From NCBI RefSeq assembly GCF_000975035.1, contig NZ_BBRA01000001.1:806001-870000 (forward strand): a DNA stretch of 64,000 nt. Direction: 5' to 3'. The position numbers and the translations under genes are program-made. This DNA is from Demequina flava (GTDB taxonomy: Bacteria > Actinomycetota > Actinomycetes > Actinomycetales > Demequinaceae). The notes beneath the pieces are model-generated. The model made no database searches. It was not told the DNA's origin and saw only the letters and a list, made by a program, of their open reading frames with translations. Position 1 is the first letter of the stretch. Every line of letters begins with the position of its first letter. Positions 46,960 to 55,751 of this stretch are shown one piece after another.

Positions 46960-48243
46960 TCATGCTGCTGGTGCCACCTTAGTCAGTGTTGACATCAGAC
47001 GGTCGGCCCAGTCGCCGCCAGTCGGTTCGTAGACGTCCGCGAGAAGTTTATGCGTGAAATGCATCACGAATGGCCGGGGAAGGCCGTACTTGGTGCAGAT
47101 CTTCATGACAGCGGGGTGCGCGATCAGTTCAGCGAACACGCGCCCCAAAGAGTAGTAGCCGCCCAGATCGTCCTTCATCTGGCCCGCATAGGCCTCAAGT
47201 GCAGCCTCACGTGCGCCGTCGGTGGGAGCCTCGCGCCAGTTGACCAACGCCTCGGCCGCGCGGCGCGCAGAGTGCATCGCGTACGCAATGCCTTCGCCGT
47301 TGAACGGGCTCACCATGCCGCCGGAGTCGCCCACGAGCATGAGACCCGGGACGTAGTGGGGCTGGCGGTTGAAAGCCATCGGGATTGCGGCGCCCTGGAC
47401 CTTCGACACAGGCGAGTCCGGATCGACACCCCAGTCGCCAAGGCTGTTGCGGACCCAACCGTCAAACAGACCGCGGTGGTCAAGGCCGGACGGAGCACCG
47501 TTAGGACTCAGGGTTCCGAGCCCAATGTTTGCGGTGCCGTCCCCCAGCGGGAAGATCCAGCCGTAGCCAGGAAGAAGATTCGACTTGCCGGGCTCGCCGT
47601 CCCAGATGGTGAGGTGCCCCTCCATCCACTCCTCGTCGTGGCGGGGGGTTTCGAAGTAGGTGCGCACGGCCACGCCCATGGGCCGGTTGTCCATGCGTTC
47701 CATACCCAGGCCCAGCGCGATGCGCGCACTCACACCATCGGCGGCAATGACGATCGGCGCCGAGTAGGTGACCTCGTCGCCCACCTTGCGGCCCTTCTCG
47801 TCCGTCGCCTTCGCCGTCACCCCGGTGACCCGGCCGGTGAGCTCATCGCGAACGGAACCTGTGACGAACCAACCCTCGCGAACATCGGCCCCTGCAGAAC
47901 GAGCATGCTCGGCAAGACGGTGATCGAAGTTGGCGCGCGTGAGGCTCAGCCCATAGTCCGGGTAGGACTCCTGCTCGTGCCAGGGGAATTCGAGGCGGTG
48001 GCCGCCACCGACCATGCGCAGACCCCAGTTCGGGATCCATCCCTCATCGCGAGGCGTTGGAAGATCAAGGAGCTGAAGTTCCTTCACCGCACGCGGGGTA
48101 AGACCGTCGCCGCAGACCTTCTCGCGGGGGAACCGGGACTTCTCGAGCGCGATGACGTCAAAGCCCTCGCGTGCGAGGTAATACGCGACGGCGGAGCCAC
48201 CAGGCCCAGCGCCCACCACGATTACGTCGGCTTGTGTTTTCAC
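46960..48243 (-). CDS. menJ: Menaquinone reductase MenJ (geranylgeranyl-reductase family)
   Basis: 427 residues, FAD-dependent. VIVVGAGPGGSAVAYYLA is the dinucleotide motif, EKVCGDGLTPRAV the family box, and VGDSGGMVSPFNGEGIAYAM the second FAD site. MenJ saturates one isoprene unit of the menaquinone side chain. GTG 48243 is preferred to ATG 48249: TAGGCT at 48250-48255 sits 6 nt before the GTG, which predicts a leaderless start, while the ATG directly abuts that box. It heads the minus-strand nuo unit. Confidence 0.88.
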   Translation of the reverse strand: MKTQADVIVVGAGPGGSAVAYYLAREGFDVIALEKSRFPREKVCGDGLTPRAVKELQLLDLPTPRDEGWIPNWGLRMVGGGHRLEFPWHEQESYPDYGLSLTRANFDHRLAEHARSAGADVREGWFVTGSVRDELTGRVTGVTAKATDEKGRKVGDEVTYSAPIVIAADGVSARIALGLGMERMDNRPMGVAVRTYFETPRHDEEWMEGHLTIWDGEPGKSNLLPGYGWIFPLGDGTANIGLGTLSPNGAPSGLDHRGLFDGWVRNSLGDWGVDPDSPVSKVQGAAIPMAFNRQPHYVPGLMLVGDSGGMVSPFNGEGIAYAMHSARRAAEALVNWREAPTDGAREAALEAYAGQMKDDLGGYYSLGRVFAELIAHPAVMKICTKYGLPRPFVMHFTHKLLADVYEPTGGDWADRLMSTLTKVAPAA

Positions 48244-48309
48244 GCCCATAGCCTACGCGGTCCGGGACCATGGTCACGAACGCAAAAATACGGCATCCCC
48301 GCACGCAAA

Positions 48310-48412
48310 ACGCAATAAGAGCGTTGCGTAATTCACCTCCGCCTCCCCAAAACTAGGCAACTCATGTATGCACCGCCCCGCCCCAGCGCACTCACGAGGC
48401 AAGCCATGCCTA
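48310..48412. repeat. Family 2 intergenic repeat (solo copy) and adjacent palindrome
   Basis: AGGCAACTCATG at 48355 and AGGCAAGCCATG at 48397 are 42 bp apart and preceded by AACT and CACG, as in the two copies near 14.8 kb. A separate dyad, ACGCAA/TTGCGT, lies at 48310-48329. Both lie in the gap between divergent menJ and the alditol oxidase gene, so either could be regulatory. Confidence 0.65.
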
Positions 48413-48442
48413 CGCCCTCCCCCGCGCCCGTACGCTGGCCCC

Positions 48443-49699
48443 ATGAGCATCGGCGGTACTTGGGCAGGCACTCACACCTTTGGCGCGCAGCGCCTGATCG
48501 AGGCGACCACCATCGATGAAGTGCGAGACGCGGTCGCAAGCACTGCTGGGCCCATCCGCGCGCTCGGCACGCGCCACAGTTTCAACGATCTTGCCGACAC
48601 AACCGGCACGCTCGTCACCGTGACGGGCATCCCGCCGGCTCCCGAGCTCGACGAAAACGCGCGGACTGTCACGGTCGGCGCCGGAATCCGGTACGGCGAA
48701 CTGGCGCTGTGGCTCGAGGAACGCGGCTGGGCCCTCCACAACATGGGGTCGCTGCCTCACATCTCGGTAGGCGGCGCGGTTGCGACGGGGACGCACGGAT
48801 CCGGCGTCACCAATGGCTGCCTGTCCGATGCCGTGGCAGGCCTCGAGTACGTGAACGCCAGTGGCGACCTCGTGACGGCGCGGCGCGGCGGCGAGGGCTT
48901 CGACGGCCTCGTCGTGAGCCTGGGCGCATACGGCATCGTGGTGCGCCTCACGCTCGACATTCAGCCCACCTACCTGGTCCGCCAGGATGTCTACCGCGAC
49001 CTCCCGTGGCCCACGCTCCTCGACGAACTCCCTGCGGTGATGAGCGCTGGTTACTCCGTGAGCGCGTTCACGATGTGGGAGGAAGAGACCGTCCAGCAGG
49101 TGTGGCGGAAGACGCGCATTGGCGCCGGCGACGAGCCCACACCCGAGTGGCTCGGCGCGCGCCTCGAGCTTGCCGCCGAGGCCGGGCTGGTCGACGTCCC
49201 GCCAAACAATCTCACGGTGAAGGAAGGCCTCGAGGGCCCCTGGCTCGAGCGGTTGCCGCACTTCCGCCTTGACTCGACGCCCTCCAATGGCGACGAGATC
49301 CAGACGGAGTACTTCGTTGACTTGGCCGACGGTCCCGCCGCCTTGCGCGCCGTCCGCGAACTCGCCGCCGACATCGCTCCGCACCTCCTCGTCACCGAAC
49401 TGCGCACGGTCGCCGCGGATCGGCTGTGGCTCTCTGGCGCCTACGGCCGTGACACGCTCGCCATCCACTTCACGTGGCGCAACGACCCCGCCGCCGTGGC
49501 AGCTCTCACGCCTCGCATCGAGGCTGCGCTGGCCCCGTTTGGCGCACGACCGCACTGGGGCAAGGTGAACTCGATGACGGCCGGCGCGGTGGCACAGGTG
49601 ACGCCACGTCTCGCCGACGCTCGGGCCCAGTTTGAGCGGCTCGATCCCGATGGCCGCTTCGCGAACGACCATCTGCGCAGGCTCGGTGTACGCACCTAG
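48443..49699 (+). CDS. Alditol oxidase (AldO-like FAD flavoprotein)
   Basis: 418 residues, the length of Streptomyces AldO. RALGTRHSFND places His45 at the position of the covalent FAD-linking His46 of AldO. The PHISVGGAVATGTHGSG segment of the VAO/FAD_binding_4 fold follows, and the C-terminal ALO-type domain contains HWGKVN. It oxidises sugar alcohols (xylitol, sorbitol) to aldoses, producing hydrogen peroxide. ATG 48443 is 6 nt after TACGCT (48431-48436), so it is probably leaderless. Its position between men genes seems incidental. Confidence 0.88.
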   Translation: MSIGGTWAGTHTFGAQRLIEATTIDEVRDAVASTAGPIRALGTRHSFNDLADTTGTLVTVTGIPPAPELDENARTVTVGAGIRYGELALWLEERGWALHNMGSLPHISVGGAVATGTHGSGVTNGCLSDAVAGLEYVNASGDLVTARRGGEGFDGLVVSLGAYGIVVRLTLDIQPTYLVRQDVYRDLPWPTLLDELPAVMSAGYSVSAFTMWEEETVQQVWRKTRIGAGDEPTPEWLGARLELAAEAGLVDVPPNNLTVKEGLEGPWLERLPHFRLDSTPSNGDEIQTEYFVDLADGPAALRAVRELAADIAPHLLVTELRTVAADRLWLSGAYGRDTLAIHFTWRNDPAAVAALTPRIEAALAPFGARPHWGKVNSMTAGAVAQVTPRLADARAQFERLDPDGRFANDHLRRLGVRT

Positions 49700-49747
49700 C
49701 GCCCGTCGCGTCGAAGTCTGCGTGCGGACGGACGTAGGCTTGCTTAG

Positions 49748-51007
49748 GTGAGTGTTCAGCCCGCTACTCCCGGCCCCCTGACCGTCCGCACGGTCGAGAT
49801 CGAGGCCCCTGACGACCTGTTCGCGCTGCTGCCCGAAGGTGGCATGTCGTGGGTCCGGCGCGGCGAAGGCATGGTCGCGTGGGGAGAAGTTGCCCGCCTG
49901 GACACAGCTGGCACCCACCGCATTGATGAGGCCGATGCCTGGTGGCGCCGCATCTGCCGGCACGCACTCGTGCGCGACGACGTCCACGTTCCCGGCACGG
50001 GACTCGTGGCGTTCGGCTCGTTCTCCTTCGCTGACTCATCCGCGTCAGGGGGCGCGCTCATCGTGCCCCGCTATGTCGTCGGAGTTCGAGGGAACGATGC
50101 TTGGCTCACCGTGATGAGCGAAGACGGCTTGGGCGAAATGCCCGACCTGGCCCAAGCATCGGCCGGAAATACGCCTGCCGGGCCGATGCCGAGTGTCAGC
50201 CTCGCACCCGGCGACAAGGAATCGTGGGGTACCGCGGTGACGCAAGCCGTGGCGCGGATTGGCGCCGGCGAGCTGGACAAGGTGGTGCTCGCGCGAGCTG
50301 TCGAGGCCACCGCGGATGCGCCGATTGACGTGCGCCCGGTCCTGACCACGCTCGCGGAAGCCTACGAGACGTGCTGGACGTTCCACGTCGATGGGCTCGT
50401 GGGTGCGACGCCCGAACTTCTTGCTCGCGTGGATCACGGGCTCGTGACGTCGCGCGTGCTCGCCGGCACCATCCGGCCCACAGGTGACGAGACCGCGGAC
50501 CTGGCTCACGCCGCCGCGTTGGCGCGCTCGTCCAAGGACCTTGAAGAGCACGAGTACGCGGTGCAGTCGGTGACTCAGGTCTTGGCCGCCCACTGTGGTT
50601 CCGTCAACGTGCCCGAGGCGCCGTCGGTCCTGCACCTGCCCAACGTCATGCACCTCGCGACCGACGTAACTGGCGTGCTGAGCCACAACGCCTCCGCACT
50701 GGAACTGATCCGCGAGCTTCATCCCTCTGCCGCGGTGTGCGGCACGCCGACTTTGACCGCCGCTGGCGTCATCGACCAGCTCGAGGGCTTGGACCGCGGG
50801 CGCTACGCCGGACCCGTGGGATGGATCAATGCGGCAGGCGATGGCGAGTGGTGCATTGGACTGCGCTCGGCAGAGGTGTCCCCGGCGGATCCCACACGCC
50901 TGCGCCTCTTTGCTGGGTGTGGGATCGTCGCGGCGTCTGAGCCCGAATCGGAGTGGGCCGAGTCGGAGGCGAAACTCGAGCCGATGCGCAAGGCGCTGGG
51001 CGCGTAG
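49748..51007 (+). CDS. menF: Isochorismate synthase
   Basis: 419 residues, chorismate-binding family. The C-terminal catalytic half includes ELDKVVLARAVEA, VSRVLAGTIRPTG-like TSRVLAGTIRPTGDETADL, HAAALARSSKDLEEHEYAV and the end motif LFAGCGIVAASEPESEWAESEAKLEPM (given here in parts). It converts chorismate to isochorismate, the entry step of menaquinone synthesis. GTG 49748 lies 7 nt after TAGGCT (49735-49740), predicted leaderless. Three 9-mer copies (49930, 50156, 50181) fall in the variable N-terminal half. Confidence 0.9.
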   Translation: MSVQPATPGPLTVRTVEIEAPDDLFALLPEGGMSWVRRGEGMVAWGEVARLDTAGTHRIDEADAWWRRICRHALVRDDVHVPGTGLVAFGSFSFADSSASGGALIVPRYVVGVRGNDAWLTVMSEDGLGEMPDLAQASAGNTPAGPMPSVSLAPGDKESWGTAVTQAVARIGAGELDKVVLARAVEATADAPIDVRPVLTTLAEAYETCWTFHVDGLVGATPELLARVDHGLVTSRVLAGTIRPTGDETADLAHAAALARSSKDLEEHEYAVQSVTQVLAAHCGSVNVPEAPSVLHLPNVMHLATDVTGVLSHNASALELIRELHPSAAVCGTPTLTAAGVIDQLEGLDRGRYAGPVGWINAAGDGEWCIGLRSAEVSPADPTRLRLFAGCGIVAASEPESEWAESEAKLEPMRKALGA

Positions 51008-51029
51008 GCCGCCGCCGGACCACCGAAAA

Positions 51030-51087
51030 GGTACGGCCACGAGGCTGCGGAGCCGAAATCCCCGCCGCGTATGTACGGCTAGGGGTT
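51030..51087 (+). repeat. Family 1 intergenic repeat, copy 2
   Basis: TACGGCCACG (51032) and TACGGCTAGG (51074) are 42 bp apart with GCCGAAATCCCCGCCGCGTATG between them read in two blocks (GCCGAAAT, CCCCGCCGCGTATG). It is the most diverged of the four copies. It lies 24 bp after the menF stop codon and upstream of the methyltransferase gene. Confidence 0.75.
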
Positions 51088-51131
51088 AGTTTGGACAAGA
51101 GACTCGTACGCGCGCCGCATTTGGAGGCACC

Positions 51132-51791
51132 ATGTCCCACTCGCACTCCCACCCAGAGCAGCAGCCCACCCCTCCCATGAACGACTTTTCCCGTCAGTCG
51201 TGGGAGGAGCGCTACAAGTCGCGCGAGTCGGTGTGGAGCGGGCGCCCCAACGGCGTGCTGACCGAAGAGGTCGAGACGCTTGAGCCCGCGCACGCGCTGG
51301 ACGTGGGGTGCGGTGAAGGCGCCGATGCCGTGTGGCTCGCGGGCAAGGGCTGGCACGTGACCGCCGTTGACCTGTCTGCGACCGCTCTTGCGCGAGCGGC
51401 GGCCCACGCCGAGCAGGCCGGGGTCGACTCCCACATCACCTTCACGGACGGCGAGCTCGACGAAGTCATTGCCAACGAGGGCCCCTGGAACCTGGTGTCC
51501 AGCCAGTACACGCACCCCGGCCAGGGCAGTCGCTGGTTGGTGTCGACGCTCGCCGAGGCCGTCGCCCCCGGAGGAATGCTGCTCATCGTCGGCCACCACC
51601 CCACCGACCCACACGCCGCCGATCACCCCGACCTGAAGGACGCTGCCTTCGCCGCAGAGGACGTCGCGGACGTGCTCAGCCGCGACGCCTGGGAGGTGTC
51701 CGCCACGATGCGCGAGCGGACCACCTACGAAGCTGATGGCCGCGAGCGACTGTGGCGTGACTCCGTCCTCATCGCCCGTCGGCACGGATAG
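51132..51791 (+). CDS. Class I SAM-dependent methyltransferase (TehB-like)
   Basis: 219 residues. The SAM-binding motif I is ALDVGCGEGADAVWLA (about 55-70) and VTAVDLSATAL follows as motif II. The N-terminus is His-rich (HSHSH). RYKSRESVWSGRPN resembles TehB and thiol/chalcogen methyltransferases. It lacks the UbiE/MenG signature (YDxxN...RxWR), so it is probably not the menaquinone methylase despite its position after menF. ATG 51132 has GGAGG 5 nt upstream. Confidence 0.72.
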   Translation: MSHSHSHPEQQPTPPMNDFSRQSWEERYKSRESVWSGRPNGVLTEEVETLEPAHALDVGCGEGADAVWLAGKGWHVTAVDLSATALARAAAHAEQAGVDSHITFTDGELDEVIANEGPWNLVSSQYTHPGQGSRWLVSTLAEAVAPGGMLLIVGHHPTDPHAADHPDLKDAAFAAEDVADVLSRDAWEVSATMRERTTYEADGRERLWRDSVLIARRHG

Positions 51792-51877
51792 AAAGGCGTT
51801 ACCCGAGCCCACCTAAGATCAGCGTGCCGGGCCAAGGTCCCGGCTCCCGGGCATCCGCCATTGCTACGTTCCCAATC

Positions 51878-52831
51878 ATGGACACCACCTGGGCATACCG
51901 GCTGACAGCTCCCCTCGAGTTCGAACGCGTAGAGGTACCGGTGCCACAAGCCCCGAGCGCCGGCGAACTGGTCGTGGAACTCACCGCGGGCGCGGTGTGC
52001 GGTTCCGACTTGCCATTCGCGCGGGGCGCTCTGATCCCGGCAGGAGGCGCGGGGCAACCGGGCCGGCCGATGCACGAGGTCGTAGGCGTAGTGCTCGCCA
52101 GTGCACACACTGATTTTGCGCCAGGAGACAAGGTTGTGGGGTGGGCGTCGAACTGGGATGCGTTGCGCGGTGTGTTCGTGACGCATGGCTCACAAGTCGC
52201 GAAGGTCCGCATGGACACGACGGATCCACTCGCGACCGTCGCGCAGTCCGTTGCGTGCCTGATGACTGTGTTCGATCGCTTGGGTCCGCTCGCCGGACGC
52301 TCGGTGGGGATCGTGGGCGTGGGGCCATTTGGCCTGATGACCTCGGTGCTAGCGAAGCACTTTGGCGCTGGGCACATTGTCGGGGTGGACCCGCTTGAGC
52401 GTGCGGGAGACGCGGAAGGTCTGCCCTTTGACGAGTTGGTGCGCAAGAACTCGCGAATCTGGGCGGCTGAGATTGCTGACGCGGACCGACCGGACATCGT
52501 CATAGAAATGGTGGGACATCAGTCCTCGACGGTCGCAGATGCCATGAACGCGGTGGGCCAGGCGGGCACAGTGCTCGCGTTCGGTGTGCCCGACGATGAT
52601 TGGTACTCGCTGCCCATGCGAAGCTTCTTCCGCCGCAACGGCACACTCATCACGGGCGTGACCAGCGAGCACCGCGACACCCTTGAGCGTGCTCAGGACT
52701 ACCTCGTTGACAATCCGTGGTTCGCGCCGCGGATGGTGACGGACGTCATTCCGATGGACCAGGTGGGCGACGCTTTCGCCGCCGCATGCCACCCCAAGCC
52801 CGGCCAGCGCAAGATCGTTCTGTCCGTGTGA
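51878..52831 (+). CDS. Zinc-type alcohol dehydrogenase-like (MDR) oxidoreductase
   Basis: 317 residues. The GroES-like domain has AVCGSDLPFARG and MHEVVGVV, which retain the catalytic Cys, His and Glu of the zinc site, but no four-Cys structural-zinc loop is seen. GIVGVGPFGLMTSVLAKHFGA is the NAD(P)-binding Rossmann motif. The substrate is unknown. ATG 51878 follows TACGTT (51865-51870) by 7 nt and lacks a ribosome-binding site, so it is probably leaderless. A 9-mer copy (52065) encodes GRPMHE. Confidence 0.78.
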   Translation: MDTTWAYRLTAPLEFERVEVPVPQAPSAGELVVELTAGAVCGSDLPFARGALIPAGGAGQPGRPMHEVVGVVLASAHTDFAPGDKVVGWASNWDALRGVFVTHGSQVAKVRMDTTDPLATVAQSVACLMTVFDRLGPLAGRSVGIVGVGPFGLMTSVLAKHFGAGHIVGVDPLERAGDAEGLPFDELVRKNSRIWAAEIADADRPDIVIEMVGHQSSTVADAMNAVGQAGTVLAFGVPDDDWYSLPMRSFFRRNGTLITGVTSEHRDTLERAQDYLVDNPWFAPRMVTDVIPMDQVGDAFAAACHPKPGQRKIVLSV

Positions 52832-52870
52832 CAGCAAGCCTCAACCCCGCGCGCGTCGCCTAGGTGCCCC

Positions 52871-52980
52871 TTGATGCGCAACGCCCCGTAGGTCTATCCT
52901 GTAAATGCCGCTCGTTGCGACGAGTTAGGAAGAGGACCTTAGAACCCCAGCCGGACGACTGGATCTAGGGTCCTTCGTCA
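52871..52980 (+). ncRNA. Candidate small RNA with its own promoter and terminator-like stem
   Basis: TTGATG (52871-52876) and TATCCT (52895-52900), 18 bp apart, resemble a housekeeping promoter, yet no ORF follows on this strand. The predicted transcript contains CTCGT-TGCG-ACGAG (52911-52924) and then a stem AGGACCTTAGA (52933-52943) with TCTAGGGTCCT (52964-52974), 11 bp with one G-U, followed by TCGTCATTCTC. The second stem also covers the stop codon of the convergent DUF3800 gene, so it could be only that gene's terminator. Confidence 0.4.
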
Positions 52981-53573
52981 TTCTCTGGGAGAAGTGAGTC
53001 AGGCGTTCGAGCCTCAAAGACAACGGTCGATCTCAGTTGCTCGAGGTAGCTCCGGTCACCCTTGGCGTAGGCATTGACAGCGCCCAGCACTGCGTCGGCT
53101 ATCCATAGGAGTGACTCGTCCCCGCCACGAAGGTGCTCAATACGAAGGCGCGGGTCCAGGCCCGCGTGACGTAGCGCAGTCAGGTGAGCAACGTCCTGTC
53201 GGTCCTGAGCGGGGCTTCGACTCTCAAGTGTCAGATCGACAACCTCCATCGAGGCAAGCTCACGGTAAAGCGTTTCTAGACATTTCCGTCTGTACCGGTC
53301 GACTTTGCGGCGTTGCGCGTCGAGATGGGTCACGATCACGTTGAGCGACCCCAGGGAAGAGATCGCCTCGATCATTTCGCGCTTGCGTGAACCCGACTCA
53401 TCCGTCCAGTGCCACTTCACCTGACCGGGCTTCAAGAGACGTCTCAGGGACAGGCGAGTATCAACACAGGCATCTTCAGCGATCAGAGCGGCACACAGCA
53501 GATACTCTTGTTGTGCCTCGCCGCGCATCGCGATTGATTCGTCGACAAACGCGCGAAGCGGCGAATTCGACAT
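52965..53573 (-). CDS. DUF3800-like protein
   Basis: 202 residues. The N-terminal RAFVDESIAMRG has the (F)xDES motif of DUF3800, and a DxTLES segment lies near residue 115; such proteins have an RNase-H-like fold and are often found in mobile or defence contexts, but their function is not established. ATG 53573 is chosen because TAGCGT at 53581-53586 lies 7 nt upstream (leaderless); ATG 53603 is the alternative. It is divergent from an HNH endonuclease gene and interrupts the men gene cluster. Confidence 0.6.
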   Translation of the reverse strand: MSNSPLRAFVDESIAMRGEAQQEYLLCAALIAEDACVDTRLSLRRLLKPGQVKWHWTDESGSRKREMIEAISSLGSLNVIVTHLDAQRRKVDRYRRKCLETLYRELASMEVVDLTLESRSPAQDRQDVAHLTALRHAGLDPRLRIEHLRGGDESLLWIADAVLGAVNAYAKGDRSYLEQLRSTVVFEARTPDSLLPENDEGP

Positions 53574-53655
53574 GACGGTGACGCTACCGACGGCATCCGA
53601 CATGGGCCGCGAGCACGTCCCATGCCGTTGATAGTGGTGGCGATAGCATCGCGCT

Positions 53656-54075
53656 GTGACCAGCCCGCGCCGCCGACGCAATTCCGCGAATCAGTCGGCC
53701 GCGACGCGCGCCCGCTACGCCAAGCGCCGCAAGAACCGCATGGCGCGGGTCGACAACGACCTTGAGCCAGGCCAATGGGATGCGCTCGTCGCCGCATGGG
53801 GTGGGTGCGCCTACTGCGGCGCGACAGGCGGGGCACTCCAGAAGGATTGCGTCCAGCCCATCTCCCGAGGCGGCCGGTACACCCTCGACAACGTGGTGCC
53901 AGCGTGCGCCTCGTGCAATGCGAGCAAGCACAACGACGAGGTCACCGGGTGGCTACGTCGCAAAAAGTACGACGAGGGCGCCTTCCTCCTGAAGCACGCG
54001 CAGATCCAGCGGGCGCTCCGGGCTCAAGGGGACGCCACGCCGGGGGCCGCACCAGAGACCACGCCGGACACATAG
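53656..54075 (+). CDS. HNH endonuclease
   Basis: 139 residues. A basic N-terminus (about 1-30) is followed by a zinc-ribbon HNH fold: CAYCG, then PISRGGRYTLDNVVPACASC and NASKHND. Both CxxC pairs and the final His are present. It may act in DNA repair, restriction or as a homing-type nuclease; no partner methylase is visible. GTG 53656 follows TAGCAT (53644-53649) by 6 nt, so it is predicted leaderless. It converges on menD with an 11-bp gap. Confidence 0.82.
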   Translation: MTSPRRRRNSANQSAATRARYAKRRKNRMARVDNDLEPGQWDALVAAWGGCAYCGATGGALQKDCVQPISRGGRYTLDNVVPACASCNASKHNDEVTGWLRRKKYDEGAFLLKHAQIQRALRAQGDATPGAAPETTPDT

Positions 54076-54086
54076 AGCCCCGGAGG

Positions 54087-55751
54087 TCAGCGCAGCCGCG
54101 CCTCCACGACTTCAATACCCACTGGAGCCTTCGCGAGCGCCTTGGCCAAAGCATCGGCCGACTTCACCGCCGTATGCCCCACCCCGTAGCCCGCGCACAG
54201 GCTCGCGAGATCCGCACCGTGCGGCGTGGTGAAGACCCGCTCGACGTTCTCGGGCGGCGCCGCGGAGTGCTCGAGGCCGCCAAAAATGGTCCCTCCCCCG
54301 TCGTTCACCACCACGATGCGCAAGCGCGGACGCTGCTCGCGCGGGCCCACGAGGAGACCACCAACGTCGTGGAGGAACGTGACGTCCCCCATGAGCGCAT
54401 GCACGGGGCGACCGGCCGCGAGCGCGACACCGACCGCCGTGGCAACCGTCCCGTCAATCCCGGCCAGGCCCCGGTTGGCAAGCAACGTGGGCGCCTGCCC
54501 CACGGCCCACGCCGGCCCAATGCGGTCCAGCGCTCGGATGGAGCCCGAGGAACCAATCACGGCAACGTCGCCCGCTGACAACGCGTCGAGGAAAACCCGG
54601 CCAACCGCCCGCTTGCCCCAGGGCCGCTCGTCGGCGACCACGGCATCGGCCGCCTGCCTCCACTCACGAAGCCACGGCGAATCTCCCAGCTCAATGCGAC
54701 CGTCGTCCCGGCTCGTCCAATTCGCGGGCACGGACCGGAGGATGCGGTCGGCGTGCCGCGGGGCCTCGCGCCAGCGCGCACCGTGGCCTGCAATCATCAA
54801 CGCGGGGGCCCGGGAGATCAGCGCCTGGATGGGTCGGGACAGCGTGGGGCGGCCAATCACGATCACCTGATGCACGCGGTCCGCGAGATCCTGGCCGTCA
54901 CGGGTCGCAAGCAAATCCAAATACCGGCCGATGCAGGCGTCACCTTCGCGCGCACCTGACGTGGGTTCGGCGAGCAGTGGCCAGCCGTGAGCCTCCGCGA
55001 CCTGGCGGGCGACGTCGCCCGCACCGTCACCTGCGATGACGAGTCCGCGCTCGACGTCGGGCAGCGGAGGCGGGGTCTCGACTACGGGCGTGCCATACGA
55101 GCCTTGCGATGGAGATGGGTCCACATGGGGCGGGTCATCCCACACGCCGTTGTCAGGCCCAAGCGGGTCACGGAACTCAAGATCCAGGTGAACGGGACCA
55201 GCGGTACCGGTCATGTCATCGCGTGCCGGGTCGCCCATGGCAACGGCCACGGCGCGAGCGGCGAGGAGGGCGGCGCGGCCTGGCTCGTCCCCTGGCTCGG
55301 GCGCTGCCGAGGTCGCTTCCCAGCGCACAAAAGTGCCGAAGATGCCTTCCTGGTCCGTGGTCTGGTTCGCGCCCACGCCGCGCAGTTCACGCGGGCGGTC
55401 GGCGGTCAGCAGCAAGAGCGGGACGCCTGCGTGGTGGGCCTCCATCACCGCCGGCAAGAGATTGCCCACGGCGGTCCCGGACGTGGTGATGATTGCGACA
55501 GGTCGCGGGGTCCCGGTGGCGGCGCGGCCTCGCGCGATACCGAGTGCGAGGAACGCTGCGCTGCGCTCGTCGATGCGCACGTGAAGGTTGACACGGGGAG
55601 CCCCCAGCGGCGGATTCCCTGAGCCGGCCTCCGCGAGGGCATGCGCCAACGGGCCCGAGCGGGAGCCCGGGCACAGCACGTAGTCCTCGACGCCCAACTG
55701 CGCGAGGGTCGCGACAAGCTCGCGCGCAAAAGGCGCGGAAGGGTTACTCAT
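54087..55751 (-). CDS. menD: SEPHCHC synthase
   Basis: 554 residues, ThDP-dependent. The N-terminal VLCPGSRSGPLAHAL binds ThDP, a MGDVTFLHDVGGLL segment is the ThDP/Mg motif, and VVNDGGGTIFGGLEH is typical of MenD. It joins isochorismate and 2-oxoglutarate. ATG 55751 overlaps the menC stop codon (ATGA), so menC and menD are co-translated. Three 9-mer copies (54151, 54643, 54926) lie in the gene. Confidence 0.94.
   Translation of the reverse strand: MSNPSAPFARELVATLAQLGVEDYVLCPGSRSGPLAHALAEAGSGNPPLGAPRVNLHVRIDERSAAFLALGIARGRAATGTPRPVAIITTSGTAVGNLLPAVMEAHHAGVPLLLLTADRPRELRGVGANQTTDQEGIFGTFVRWEATSAAPEPGDEPGRAALLAARAVAVAMGDPARDDMTGTAGPVHLDLEFRDPLGPDNGVWDDPPHVDPSPSQGSYGTPVVETPPPLPDVERGLVIAGDGAGDVARQVAEAHGWPLLAEPTSGAREGDACIGRYLDLLATRDGQDLADRVHQVIVIGRPTLSRPIQALISRAPALMIAGHGARWREAPRHADRILRSVPANWTSRDDGRIELGDSPWLREWRQAADAVVADERPWGKRAVGRVFLDALSAGDVAVIGSSGSIRALDRIGPAWAVGQAPTLLANRGLAGIDGTVATAVGVALAAGRPVHALMGDVTFLHDVGGLLVGPREQRPRLRIVVVNDGGGTIFGGLEHSAAPPENVERVFTTPHGADLASLCAGYGVGHTAVKSADALAKALAKAPVGIEVVEARLR

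Noticed and set aside
51132-51791. Methyltransferase as MenG/UbiE
   Set aside because: It lies downstream of menF but lacks UbiE signature boxes and is TehB-like in its N-terminal segment.
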